Positions 36,355 to 46,715 of a DNA stretch of 64,000 nucleotides are shown piece by piece (within the stretch, counting starts at the first letter, position 1; every line of letters starts with the position of its first letter). Source of the DNA: Gentiana macrophylla. Taxonomy: Eukaryota; Streptophyta; Magnoliopsida; Gentianales; Gentianaceae. The position numbers and the translations under genes were made by a program. The stretch lies in NCBI GenBank assembly GCA_026214975.1, contig CM047805.1, forward strand, positions 4,650,001-4,714,000, in the 5' to 3' direction. The notes under the pieces were generated by a model that saw only the letters and a list, made by a program, of their open reading frames with translations, was not told where the DNA came from and made no database searches.

Positions 36355-37815
36355 TGATGACGGTTAAAATAGTCTATCCTACGGCATCAATATTCTATCC
36401 ATTATGAGCTAAGAATAGTTGTTTCGACCTACAAATATGAACCATTTACGTTGAATATCATATGTCGGGTTCGTGAGTCGGGAAATCTGCACTTAGCATT
36501 TATTTTCCCTATTTCGATATTATTTCATGCGTTATTTGATGATTTTCAGGATACAAAATATTGGGCTGAGCATCATGGACGAATCTGGAGCGGACTGCAT
36601 GAAAAGAATGGGCCTAGGGTATTCCAGAAGCAACCAAGTTAAGTCGGTTGAAGAAAAAAGACAAAAGTACCCTCGGTAACCCGGGAGGCGGTGCCGACTT
36701 ACCGAGGATCCAGATCCTTCCGAAACGCGTTTTCTTGGACGAGGGGTAGAACTAGATGTTCTTAAGTCGGTTTAGATAGCTATAAATAAGAGTCTTCACC
36801 TCATAACACATTGTACCATACAATTTACAAGTATTATGCAATAAAAGTTCTTTGTTCTTTATCTTTATTTATTTTATGAGTTCTGGTCGGAGAGACGACG
36901 GAGTCGCCGCCTAGGGAGAGATCCGAAGGAGAACTATGCTCATCTTCGAGGGTATGATTTTCTGTCTTTTCCAAAATGTAGATCTATCATTCTTCTATTC
37001 GACTAGAATGTTTTAATTGCTTATTTAGTTTAATTATGTAGTAGTTAGTTTATTTTACCCTATGTGTTATAGATCTGATTCGTTGGTGAAGAAATCATGA
37101 AATGGTAGTTGCATTCTTCAGATCTGCGATGGTCTATATCGCTAGATCTGAATACCTAGTAAATTACTAATTCATGATAATCGGCGCTAGCTACGTTGAT
37201 CGATAGATTTAATTTACATGTTTTTAGCCTGATCAACTATTTGCATGTCATCATAAACTAGCATGAAATACGAATAGTGAAGTGCTATGTTTGGACATTA
37301 TCTAGAATGGACCACAAGAACGTCTTTGGTCAATGTCAACAATTTGCTCAGCGGGTTTGCGGTATGAGTTAGCGCTCAATATCGACAGCTCTAGTTCTTT
37401 ATGCGTATGGGCTATTACGGACCAACTAAGGAGGGTAGCTTGCATATAGATTGTCTATTGCCATTGTCGGAGTAGATAGGGTTAGGAGTTGTACCCGGAG
37501 CTGAACAATGAATAAATTCACCAATGGGGAGGATAGTTGAATGTGTGTGTGGGGGGGGGGATAACTAATAACTCATAATTGAACTAATACATTAGAAACT
37601 CTAGTTTGCTTCGTTGAACTTGCATAATCTTGCTAGTTGATTGTTACCAATTTTATTACTGTCTATATTATAGTTGGTCGTAGACCGTTATCGTGACAAG
37701 CTCAATCTTGATAATTAGACATTCTTACGAGTCTCTGTGGGATTGACCTTGACTCGCCAGTACTCTACTACGATAGACCTAGTCCTATTTCTAGTAAGTG
37801 CTTTGCACGCGATCA
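36355..37815 (+). mobile_element. Athila-3 3' LTR
   Basis: 1461 bp, TGATGACGG...CGCGATCA. Contains the palindrome-type cluster CCTCGGTAACCCGGGAGG ... CTTACCGAGG (36670-36708), a TATA-like CTATAAATAAGAG (36779-36791) about 75 bp downstream, and near its end the conserved GTCTCTGTGGGATTGACC. A G10 run is at about 37551-37560. Confidence 0.85.
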
Positions 37816-38541
37816 TCTAGCGATATAGACCGTCGCAGATCTGAAGGACGTAATCACTATTTCATGATTTTTTTCACCAACAAATTAGATCTATACATTC
37901 ATGGGGTAAAATAAACTAACTACTTCATAATTAAACTAAATAAACAATTAAAACATACTAGTCAAATAGAACAACGACAGATCTACATCTTGGAAAAGAC
38001 AGAAAATCATACCCACGAAGATGAGTGTAGATCTCCCTCGGATCTCTTTGTAGGAGGCGAATCCGTCGACCCCGTGACTAGAAAGAACTTTTATTGCATA
38101 ATAATTGTAAGTTTTGAGGTACATTGAATTTTGAGGCAATGCCTCTTATTTATAGCTAAATAAACCGACTTAGAAACACCTAGAATTACACCTCGTCCAA
38201 GAAAACACGTTTCGGAAGATTCTAGACTCACGATAAGTCAGCGGTGCTTCCCGATTAATCGGGGGGATTTTTGTCCTTTTCTTTCTACCGACTTAACTTG
38301 GACGGTTCCCGAATTGTCCACAATGCTTAGCCCAATATTTCGTATCCTGAAAATAATCAAATAACACACAAAATAATATCGAATATGGGAAAACAAACGT
38401 TAAATGCAAAATACTCGACTTACGAACCCGACATATGACTTTCAGCACAAATGGTTCATAATTATAAGTCGAAACAACTATTTTTAGCTCGTAATTGATA
38501 GAACGTTGATGCCGTAAGATATACTATTTTAAGCGTCATCA
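37816..38541 (-). mobile_element. Inverted partial Athila LTR adjoining the Athila-3 LTR
   Basis: Reverse complement starts TGATGACGCTTAAAATAG at 38541 and matches the Athila-3 LTR through its first ~750 bp, including ATATGTCGGGTTCGTAAGTCG-like sequence and TAAACCGACTTAG. It stops where Athila-3 ends. Its palindrome word is CCCGATTAATCGGG (38250-38263). Best read as a piece of an older minus-strand element into whose LTR Athila-3 inserted. Confidence 0.8.
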
Positions 38542-38927
38542 GAAAGTGTTGGCACACTTCCCAATGTGAGATTATGGAAGTAAAACTCTTCAACTTCCAA
38601 ACCTTCAACTTGTTCAACTAACCAACTTCATGCCTTAATTTCACAATCCCCGATATCCGAATTGAATGATTCAAAGACCTATCTTCATCTACGTCGCACG
38701 TATTTTTCAAAGTCATCATAAACTCTTGATAAATTATACAAGAGTCTAATCGAAACCGGCTCGTAAAGTGGTTGTAAGAAATGATTAAATAATCATTTTA
38801 AAAATGATTAAAAATATTTTTTTTTCCTCAATTTTTCTTTAACACACACGTCTGCAGTAACAGATCCAGAAAAAGAAAAGTCATTGTATTACGGGTTTTA
38901 ATATCGGATAAATCCAAAAAAAAGTTC

Positions 38928-38994
<67 letters not shown>

Positions 38995-40430
38995 TATATG
39001 TGTGTGTGTTTGTGTGTCTTATATCTATATATGTGTGTGTAAATATATCACCGGGGCCCACCAGTCCGGTAAGTGTGTCTCCGACCCTACACGCCCGTCT
39101 ATTTATGCACATTGGAGTTTGTTAGATTCTTTGGAGCAATTCATTAACATAGTCAATCAATAATTTATTCTAGTTGATAATAACAACAAACTATTTCACA
39201 TACTCCATGTTGTAGTCAGGTTCGTCCTTTGAGGGCCAACAAGACCACGACCTAGAATCCCGTCAAAATGAGTAGTATTATTTTTTAAACCATTGAAAAA
39301 TGCTAAATCTGTCTAAAATGTAAATTCCATTTATATTTTTTCACACGGATTAAGAAAATGGTTATGTGTCATTAATTTTAATTGTAAAAACCAAGAATAC
39401 ACTTTAACTCTCATTAATGTAATAATTGTTAAGTATGTGAATGTATAATAAATTAAGAATAAAAGAAAGAAAAATGTAATAAATTATTTTTGGTATTCTA
39501 AATTAACTTATACTACAGGACAAATTCAAATAGCCAAACAGAATTAGATTCTAGGACGGGGTAGTATTAGTACGGTAATGTTTTTATTTTATTTTGTATT
39601 TTAAACTTTTAAAGATTAACGGCTAAATAAAAAGAAAACAATGTTTAATCTTTTTATCCTTAAAACAATCGGTATGGATGTATTCATACCAGTGGCGGAT
39701 CTAGAAAATTTGTTATTTTTTTCACCGGTGTTAATAAATAATTTTTATAAGTAAAATTTGTGTAATTTATCATTTTAATAGTGTCCGTATATCCCATATG
39801 AGTACATGTAGATCCCCTATGATTCCTACCTCCCTTAATAAGAGTCACTTTTTGAAAGGAAAAAGAAAAAGAAATATTGTACTAAAATAGATTATATCTT
39901 GCATTATATACTATTCGAATCAGTGATTAATTAGAGTTATTTGTACGTATATAAAGTTAATTTATATACATACAAATGAAAAATTAAAATACTACAGGCC
40001 CATCATACTAAACCGACATGGGCCCCCCAAAGTGCCATGGAATGTTTACTTTGACCGAAATATTCATATATGCTAACAAATTTATAAATAAAAATAAATA
40101 AAAGTTATTATACAGCCTTCTATTTGTATCTGTTTTTGGTACGATAGAATAATGTATAATAATAACAAGTAAATTTAATATATATTGTACTGAACCAGAG
40201 TGCAAAATGAAGGTCGATTTTGTAAATTTGGCGGATTTGAGCCACCGCCTGAACGGAAGGGCACGACCGCTGCAACAGCCGTATTGAACATAATGCCACA
40301 AAATGCATCACATCACATGTTTTCACAATTAATTCATATGTGGTAATCGATATTGGTCCCACGATAATTAATGGTGATAAAAATTTTGTTGTGAAAAATA
40401 CAATGCACATCAATAATAGTTGATTAAGCA
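38542..40430. other. AT-rich intergenic DNA without recognised genes
   Basis: No coding sequence that I can support. Contains a (TA)n/(TG)n array (38933-39045), a MITE-like terminus CAGTGGCGGATCTAG at 39690-39704 (the same kind of word as the hAT-like MITE at 46552-46715, with no partner end found), and A/T-rich unique sequence. Confidence 0.5.
38933..39045. repeat. (TA)n and (TG)n microsatellite
   Basis: About 29 TA units followed by TGTGTGTGTGTTTGTGTGT and mixed TATA/TGTG repeats. Produces spurious Tyr-Ile reading frames on both strands. Confidence 0.95.
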
Positions 40431-40620
40431 CACTACCGGAAAAAATAAAGGCATACTCCTTCCGTCTAATAATATAATGTCTTTTTCGCCATTTCACATA
40501 GTTTAAAAAAATGTAATAAATGAGTTACTTTTTATTATTTTAATGTAAAATATTATATATTTTTTGGGACTGGCTAATAATATTATATTGTTTAGTATGA
40601 AAATGAAAACAATGCATTTA
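40431..40620. mobile_element. DNA-transposon terminal fragments (Stowaway-like; CACTA-like word)
   Basis: TACTCCTTCCGTCTAATAAT at 40455-40474 resembles the conserved terminus of Stowaway (Tc1/mariner) MITEs, with a degenerate counterpart of TAATAATATTATATTG near 40573-40590. Directly upstream CACTACCGGAAAAA (40431-40444) resembles a CACTA-element end. Neither has a clear partner or target duplication, so both are fragments at best. Confidence 0.4.
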
Positions 40621-40780
40621 ATATTGTATTGTTTTGCGAGAATGACTTATATTTTAAACACACTAATTTTTATTTTTTTTTTTCTATTTTTTTTTTTTAG
40701 AACATCATCTGGCGTCTTTGATGGTCGGCCGTCTGTGTTTTTTTTCCTATATACATTCATCTGCAAGTGTTTTTTTTCAG

Positions 40781-41053
40781 GTTAATTTCATCTGTTTCTT
40801 TGTTAAATCTGTTGATGCGCTCTGTGATTTTAGCTCGTTTTGTAATCTTCTTAAAAAAATTAAATAATATAATAATCATCATCATCATCATCTTGAATTT
40901 TGACATGAGAAATGTATATAATTTTTTAATTCTTTAATCGCTTTTTAGGATCAAAAGTCTCATCGGCTCCATTTGATTATCTTCTTTTCTTGTACTTTGG
41001 TAGAAGCAATTTTATTTTTCTTTAAATAAATACTTTTTTATTGGTAATTGCAG
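40781..41053 (+). other. Probable 5'-UTR intron of the F-box gene
   Basis: Donor TTCAG|GTTAATTT at 40780/40781 and acceptor TTGGTAATTGCAG|ATGGAG at 41053/41054, with a T-rich tract before the acceptor. The acceptor AG is the three bases immediately before the start ATG. Upstream 40660-40780 is C/T-rich, like a plant 5' UTR. Contains an (ATC)6 run at 40875-40892. RNA evidence is lacking. Confidence 0.45.
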
Positions 41054-42334
41054 ATGGAGAAGATGAATAATGTGCAGGGCGAAAAGGTAAATGTTTTTCA
41101 GATCCTAATTTTTGAGATTCTATTGTTATTGCCGGTGCGTTCGTTGCTCCGATTCAGATGCGTATGTAAAGAGTGGTGTGAGTTGATTGACAGTCGTCTT
41201 TTCAAGGACACGTATCTCGCTTTCCGACGTGCCATTGCTGTGGATGATCAAGTAGTCGGCTTAAAGAATTCGTTAATTAGGATTCCTAGTCCTTGCGTTC
41301 TCGATGATTCTGTGGATGATGATGATGATGAAGAAGAAGTCGGTTTAAGGCCGAGGGACGATATTGTCCGTACTATTTTTAAGTATTCTATGACTTGTTG
41401 GTATGGTGATTACAAATCCCTCGCCCGATCTGCTTCGGCTCCATCATCATCTAATATTTTTCAGATACCAGGCAATTACCCTGATCCGATTAGGATTGTC
41501 AGTCATGTTAATGGGGTTGTTTGCTTAATTCATGGAGATAATTGGTTCGATATAACACTAGTGAATCCTGCTCTTCGAGAAATCAGACAACTCCCCAATC
41601 CCATGTTTGATCTTGGTGGATTAGATGATCTCCACACATTAAGAACCGGATTCGGATATGATGATGTTACTGATGATTATAAAGTCGTTGTAACGGTAAC
41701 CGTTTTTGAAAAAGAAGGTTTAAATAACCACATATTGATAGTGTACCATCTAAGCACAAACTCTTGGAAAATTTTGGGTGACATGTCTGAATTCGTGTCC
41801 CGGCCTTTTACACGTTTGCTTTTTGATGCGTCAGTCTTCTCCCATGGATCCATTCATTGGTGTATGGGATCGGATATCGATGACGACAAGCCTTGTTATT
41901 GGATACTTGCTTTCGACGTGACTAAGGAGTTATTTCGAGAGATACCGTTTCCCCATGGCTGGAGATCTTCCTCTGTTTACGACGATTATGGCATGTTTCC
42001 CCATCTTTTTACGGTTGACAAATCCACCATTGCCTTGGTGAATTCTACAAGTCAGGCATGTGATGTACCGAAACTCGAAGTATGGGTGATGAACGACTAC
42101 GGTGACTGTGATTCTTGGACGAAACAAAATTCAATAAACAATTTACCAGAATTTAGAGAAGCAATATCTTTCTGGAAAAAAGATAAACTTCTCATTTTAA
42201 CAGAAGGCTTGGGTTTGATTTGTTATGATCTATTCAAAGGGCAAATGGATCTGGATGAACCTGCTGAAATAAGGATACGGGGATTAGATTTTGTAACTGG
42301 CCATGAAAGTTTTGTTTCAGTCAAGCAAGTTTAG
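41054..42334 (+). CDS. F-box protein with F-box-associated (FBA) domain, S-locus-F-box-like
   Basis: Intact 426-residue single-exon CDS starting at ATG 41054 (MEKMNNVQGEK); the open frame extends two codons upstream only through a non-ATG. The N-terminal F-box (about residues 12-52) has FEILLLLPVRSLLRFRCVCKEWCELI. An acidic run DDSVDDDDDEEEVG lies at about 85-98. The FBA region (about 140-400) shows HVNGVVCLIHGDNWF, LVNPALREIRQLPNP, GFGYDDVTDDYKVVV, VYHLSTNSWKILGD, DASVFSHGSIHWCMG, ILAFDVTKELFREIPFP and LEVWVMNDYGDCDSW. F-box proteins bind SKP1 and act as the substrate receptor of SCF ubiquitin ligases; the FBA region recognises the target. This architecture is shared by S-locus F-box pollen determinants and many other plant F-box proteins, so SLF identity is inferred only from the RNase at 63.5 kb. 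It is the only intact host gene in the window. Confidence 0.9.
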   Translation: MEKMNNVQGEKVNVFQILIFEILLLLPVRSLLRFRCVCKEWCELIDSRLFKDTYLAFRRAIAVDDQVVGLKNSLIRIPSPCVLDDSVDDDDDEEEVGLRPRDDIVRTIFKYSMTCWYGDYKSLARSASAPSSSNIFQIPGNYPDPIRIVSHVNGVVCLIHGDNWFDITLVNPALREIRQLPNPMFDLGGLDDLHTLRTGFGYDDVTDDYKVVVTVTVFEKEGLNNHILIVYHLSTNSWKILGDMSEFVSRPFTRLLFDASVFSHGSIHWCMGSDIDDDKPCYWILAFDVTKELFREIPFPHGWRSSSVYDDYGMFPHLFTVDKSTIALVNSTSQACDVPKLEVWVMNDYGDCDSWTKQNSINNLPEFREAISFWKKDKLLILTEGLGLICYDLFKGQMDLDEPAEIRIRGLDFVTGHESFVSVKQV

Positions 42335-42836
42335 TTTTATTATAAGAGCTGGTCTTACCAGTTATTGTTTTTCGCGCGTCGTTTTCTTATTTATAGATAT
42401 ATACGCAATGCTAACCAAAAACCTGTGTTATGCACGGGTGGATGATGCATTACTAAGAAAAAAAATTAATCTTGTGAATGCATCAAAAAGGCTAGCTTTT
42501 AATTTCAGCACACATAGTCTAAAGCCTTCAGGTATGCATTCGTAGGCTCCTCAGCTCCATCAGGCATCAATACACATAAGTCTTATGCCTTCGGGTATGC
42601 ATTCGTAATCCCCTTCCACCCTACATCCTACTTTATGCATCTTACCCTACCCCACCCCGCCCATCTACCCTTAACCCACTATTCATCTCTACTCATCACT
42701 CGATGTGTCATCTACTATGTAATTTGTTTGATCCATTCTTTCACTTCCCAAAAGCATAAATGTAATACGTTTTACTCAATTTTATTACATTTCATTTTAT
42801 TTCATTCCTTTGTAACAAATCTATCAGTAGCGTATA

Positions 42837-42840
<4 letters not shown>
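42335..42840. other. F-box 3' flank without a recognised gene
   Basis: Contains a short imperfect direct repeat (CTTCAGGTATGCATTCGTAGGC at 42528 and CTTCGGGTATGCATTCGTAATC at 42588) and C-rich sequence. The F-box 3' UTR and polyadenylation site probably lie here, but no single signal stands out. Confidence 0.5.
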
Positions 42841-42843
<3 letters not shown>

Positions 42844-42899
<56 letters not shown>

Positions 42900-42946
42900 A
42901 AGCAATTGTGTTGCCCAAAACAATATTATGATGCCAATAGAAACCG

Positions 42947-43007
<61 letters not shown>

Positions 43008-43100
43008 AAGCAATTGTGTTGCAAAAAAACAATATTATGATGCCAATAGAAACCGCAATTGTGTTGCCCAAAACAATATTATGATGCCAATAGAAACCGC
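42844..43100. repeat. 49-bp repeat interspersed with two (TA)n arrays
   Basis: GAAGCAATTGTGTTGCCCAA begins a 49-bp unit at 42899-42947 and 43007-43056; a 44-bp version is at 43057-43100, and a partial copy (ATGATGCCAATAGAAAC) at 43474-43490. (TA)n arrays occupy 42844-42895 and 42948-43005. The layout is TA array, unit, TA array, unit, unit, suggesting duplication of a TA-unit module. Confidence 0.9.
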
Positions 43101-43567
43101 TATAGAAAAATCTAACAGATGAGGATAGGGGTTTTGTTGGCATCCGATTTTTTACTTCAGACACCACGAGCGTTAATCCCACCGAAAAAATTACTTCAAA
43201 AATCACGATTATTTTATTTGGAAAAGACATCATTGTTACCAACGTTCCTTTTCCTACAGAAATGTTAGTGGTGGTAAATGTTTATTGTACGTATCATTGA
43301 AGATTATAAGTAGCGCCAATGGAATTGAAGTTTCTTGTACAAAACAAATGTCGGTGACAGTGACGTTCCTACCAATATCAGTAAAGGTGACATTCCTAAC
43401 ATGTGTGGATCTAAAACAATTTTATAACGTCATACAAAAAAAAAAAAAAAAATACAAAAAATAGTGTTCTTATGATGCCAATAGAAACTCTTTTCATAAT
43501 GTTTAACATCCCCACTTAATGGGAAAAAAAAACTTGCTATGCAAAGATGATGTATATATATATAAAT
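43101..43567. other. Unassigned AT-rich sequence
   Basis: No coding sequence. A GTGACGTTCCTA / GTGACATTCCTA direct repeat at 43359 and 43386, an A-rich run at 43438-43452, and one partial copy of the neighbouring 49-bp repeat. Confidence 0.4.
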
Positions 43568-43578
43568 GTTTTATTGCA

Positions 43579-43686
43579 ATTTTTTTTCCCGATACGAGAG
43601 TTTTAACACACGCTAATTATACACTAAACAGGGCTCGAACCTAGATCGTCTTACCAGGATATAGCATATCTAACCGCTAGACCGAC
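43579..43686 (-). mobile_element. tRNA-derived SINE, complete
   Basis: 108 bp in minus orientation. It starts GTCGGTCTAGCGGTTAGATA with a box A-like TCTAGCGGTTAGA, followed by box B GGTTCGAGCCC, and ends in an A run (plus-strand T8 at 43580-43587). Flanked by 11-bp direct repeats GTTTTATTGCA at 43568-43578 and 43687-43697. It could be mistaken for a tRNA gene, but it has no cloverleaf beyond the boxes and has a poly(A) tail and target duplications. Confidence 0.85.
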
Positions 43687-43699
43687 GTTTTATTGCATG

Positions 43700-44150
43700 A
43701 AAAGCAGTGTTTGCATATTTTTATGAGTGAGAATTATTACAACTAATGGATGTTGGTTACAACTATTGGTACATAGAAACATTCTACACGATGAGACCTG
43801 TATGAAATGTCAGAGTCATACCGAATCTCTATCGCATGCTTTTCGAGATTGCGGGTGGATCTATGATGTGTGGAAAAAAGTGGTCACACTGGCTAACCAT
43901 CGCCGGTTCTTTGGAAATATGGATACCGAGACTGGGTGGATGATTGTCTAAGCCATGATATGCACGGGAAGGATGATATTTCTCAATGAAGGTTCATGTA
44001 CCGAGAGATCATGATGGGAGCTTGGTATTGACGAAACCAAGTGATGCACCAAACAGGCACTCCACGTCTCCCGATGGATGTGTTTATCGCGCAAGCTGTT
44101 CGCAGAGCCATGAAGCTGAAAATAGCCTGGCATAGATAGGATTTCATATT
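43700..44150 (+). pseudogene. LINE reverse transcriptase C-terminal fragment (zf-RVT-like)
   Basis: The open stretch 43727-43951 has HRNILHDETCMKCQSHTESL and HAFRDCGWIYDVWKK, the Cys/His arrangement found after the RT of plant non-LTR retrotransposons. Sequence to about 44150 continues with stops. There is no RT or endonuclease domain upstream, so it is a fragment. Confidence 0.7.
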
Positions 44151-44159
44151 GCAATTTAT

Positions 44160-45173
44160 TATTATTGATTTAATAAGTGTTTGAACCGGTGGACGTTCGT
44201 TGTACATATGTTTTTACATTTTAATAAGGATCCGGTTTTAAAAAAAAAAACAAAGAATGATAGCCCGGAAACATCATTACAAAGGTTCAACTTCGTAATG
44301 ATAATGAACTGAAGCCACTGTGAACACAATTGAAGCCAATTTCCGGTCGACAATTGCGTATAAGGATATTTCCAATTAATGACCTTTGGGACGACCTAAA
44401 AGAGCAATAATTCCACCGGATTTGGACCTCAGATGATCCACCGCCTCCTGTATCCTTGCGGGGATTAGCCTTCCTTTGCCCCTTGCAGCGAGAGGGCTGG
44501 CCGGAGAGCAACTTTTTTTATTTTAAATAATAAGAATCGGATTCTTGAGAGCATTCTTTTTGTACGGGCCGTAAGCCAAGGCTGAAGTCCTTTCTCATCT
44601 AAAAAGTAGAAGACATTGATGAATTTGTTTCAAATCCTGGACCTTGAGTCCTCCACCCAGGAATCACTACAAGGCCAATCTCAGTAATGAAAAGGCTACT
44701 TTTAAACCTCAAACGCCACAAGAAGTCCAAATCCAGATCCTGTTTGGTCGGTTTACCAGGACTACCAGAAGCAGGTCATCTACTGATCATGTTTGTAGAC
44801 TAAGCAGCTAAGCCTTCTGTGGTTGCAGCTAGGCCCATCAAAGAAGCTAGAGACACAAACAACCGCAACAACAACACGCAACAGAAGCACCTGAAGTACT
44901 AAATAGAATAGGTATTAATTTGGTAATGGTTGGAGCAGCAAACTCGGATTCGGCAAGAATCTCATTTTTTGGTAGTACGAAGGGGGAATTGGCCCAAAAA
45001 TTGGATGGGGTCAAGACGCTGTCGGGCGCAGGCGGCTGACTCAAGTGCCCGGAGAAACGCTCGAAATGGTCGCCTATTACACGGCTCACTAACTCCGCCT
45101 GGGGTGGGGGTACCTATTATTTTATTCGTCGGCGGTCTGGAAATGAAAGTGAGTTCTCGCTATCATTCTGGCT
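44160..45173. other. Unassigned, possible LINE ORF1 remnants
   Basis: No intact gene. A minus-strand frame at 44340-44515 reads GRLIPARIQEAVDHLRSKSG, and 44847-45089 has a Pro/Ser-rich frame. Both are reminiscent of the variable C-terminal part of plant LINE ORF1, and a DUF4283-like piece lies upstream on the same strand at 46273-46497. I cannot establish continuity. Confidence 0.3.
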
Positions 45174-45727
45174 ATGTATTAAAATTTAAAACACAATAGA
45201 AGAACAAATCAAACAACAACTATATATAGTTACATAAAAAAAAACAAAAAATAAACTATATTCAAATAGATAGAAGAGATGCAGATAAACGGTTTGATGT
45301 AAATAAATCCGAAAATAAAAGTAAAGATTCAAACCGAGCCGAATACGAACACTCTATCCTTAAGATAATTTATTCCGATATAGTGTCCACAGTGTTAGCA
45401 ATTGTTTCACAGGATACAACAATTTATCATTCGATGTAGTGGCACTTCAAATTTCGAACAGACAGCAAAGTCTTCTGGTGTCCCGACATTCTCTTCAAGA
45501 AAATGCAAACTACCACAATATATGAGACTGAATGTAGTAGACTAGTAGTAGAATAGTTGGTGAAAAATTCTTATTCTTAATGGTCTCACCAATAAAGGGT
45601 TTTTATAGGTGGAAAAAAGAACTCTCACTACTGAGGCCACTAACTCTCAATAATGGTCATTACTATCGCATATAATCACTAAGTGGCCACTATCCCACTA
45701 AGTCATTAAAGGACATTTTCTCCAACA
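45174..45727 (-). mobile_element. Probable solo copia-type LTR
   Basis: On the minus strand it begins TGTTGGAGAAAATG at 45727 and has a TATA-like CCTATAAAAACCC at about 45612-45600, followed by AT-rich transcript-like sequence. The other boundary (TG at about 45174) is uncertain and I found no matching 5-bp target duplication, so it may be truncated. Confidence 0.45.
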
Positions 45728-46032
45728 AATTAAAGAGGCCGGATTGTAAATTGCTATGGAAAACACCTATCAAAACGATTTGAAGGGAGAAATTCCTGCA
45801 TTTTTTTAGTCAATGTGGTAAAAAATAGGGCCCACAAGACACGTAGAATCCAACGTGACAGCCACATAAACTCTTTTTAGTGATTCCGGTGGCCTGTTAG
45901 CAATATCCGGCATGGAGGCCTATGACTGTTTTTAAAAAAAGAGTTAAAGGACTAATTTCCTCACCGGAGCAAAATTAGAACTAAAACGATTAGGAGGCCA
46001 ACTTACAAGAATATTTTTGCAATTTTCCCGAT
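45728..46032 (-). mobile_element. Possible DNA-transposon remnant
   Basis: Reads on the minus strand GGGAAAATTGCAAAAATA at its outer end, with TTAGTCCTTTAACTC inside; such words are common at ends of plant MITE/MULE-type repeats. The second end is not identified. Confidence 0.25.
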
Positions 46033-46272
46033 GTCACATCACATGTACTCATTGCAACAAATTAAGCCGATCCATCATGCTGAGGACTCTTGCTTCCAGC
46101 TGATCGGTTTTCCCGAATGGTGGGGGGAACACCCACGAACTGCCGGACAGAGGAGTGGGAGTCAGGGCCGCGGAATTCTGAAGAGATAGTCTACGCAATT
46201 CTGAAGTAGCTACATCAATTCGTAGAGGGGTACCAATTGAACACATCAACGAAAAAATAAATGTCTTGTTCA

Positions 46273-46497
46273 TCAAGTGAATTGGAAATTGGAAACGGGA
46301 ATTATAGACGGCTCTTTGTCAACATGAAAATCCACAGTCCATTTAAAAATTCTCATATTCATATTACCTACCTGCCATGTCGGTTTGGAGGAAAGCCTGA
46401 TGTAATCTTCATCGTGTTCAAAGCGGATAAGAGCGTGTTTATTATCCAAAAGTCCTAGGGCGAAATTCCCTTTGTAATTCTGCACGGACAAATTTTT
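46273..46497 (-). pseudogene. DUF4283-like fragment (LINE ORF1 N-terminus)
   Basis: 72 codons: NYKGNFALGLLDNKHALIRF, DEDYIRLSSKPTWQVGNM, MRIFKWTVDFHVDKEPSIIPV. The pattern (HALIRF, then W, then MRIFKWTxDF) is that of the DUF4283 domain found at the start of plant LINE ORF1 and related zinc-knuckle proteins. Truncated right after IIPV. Confidence 0.6.
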
Positions 46498-46551
46498 TTT
46501 GATTGATTCTAAGCTAGGCCGTCCTTGTGAAAATTCCCAACAAGCGGTCGA

Positions 46552-46715
46552 CAGGGGCAGATCTACGTGTATGATAGGGGGTCCACAGACCCTGCTAAAA
46601 ATAAAAATACTCTACATTTTACTATATAAAAATATTTCGGACCCCGTGAAAAAAATTATTTAGTGTGTTAAATATTTACGGACCCCGCTAAAAAAATATT
46701 CTGGGTCCGCCACTG
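46552..46715. mobile_element. hAT-like MITE, 164 bp
   Basis: Ends CAGGGGCAGATCTAC and (reverse complement) CAGTGGCGGACCCAG. Internal repeats of GGACCCCG/CGGGGTCC. Flanked by imperfect 8-bp repeats GCGGTCGA / ACGATCGA (6 of 8 match). Confidence 0.7.

Larger units (their letters stand above)
13836..37815 (+). mobile_element. Athila-3: Ty3/gypsy element, plus strand, split by SIRE-like insertion
   Basis: Leader and gag (13836-15456) and pol plus 3' LTR (31559-37815) are co-oriented and complementary in content, separated by the copia block 15457-31558. About 600-700 bp present in Athila-2 (gag C-terminus and most of the protease, 12020-11400) are missing at the split. The 5' LTR and primer site are absent. 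Net element length without the insertion is about 7.9 kb. Confidence 0.85.

Noticed and set aside
38828..39163. Tyr-Ile-rich open frames over the TA array, and the similar frame at 42802-43242
   Set aside because: Translation of (TA)n microsatellites on both strands.
43625..43686. tRNA gene on the minus strand (box A and box B present)
   Set aside because: No complete cloverleaf; flanked by target duplications and an A tail, so a SINE.
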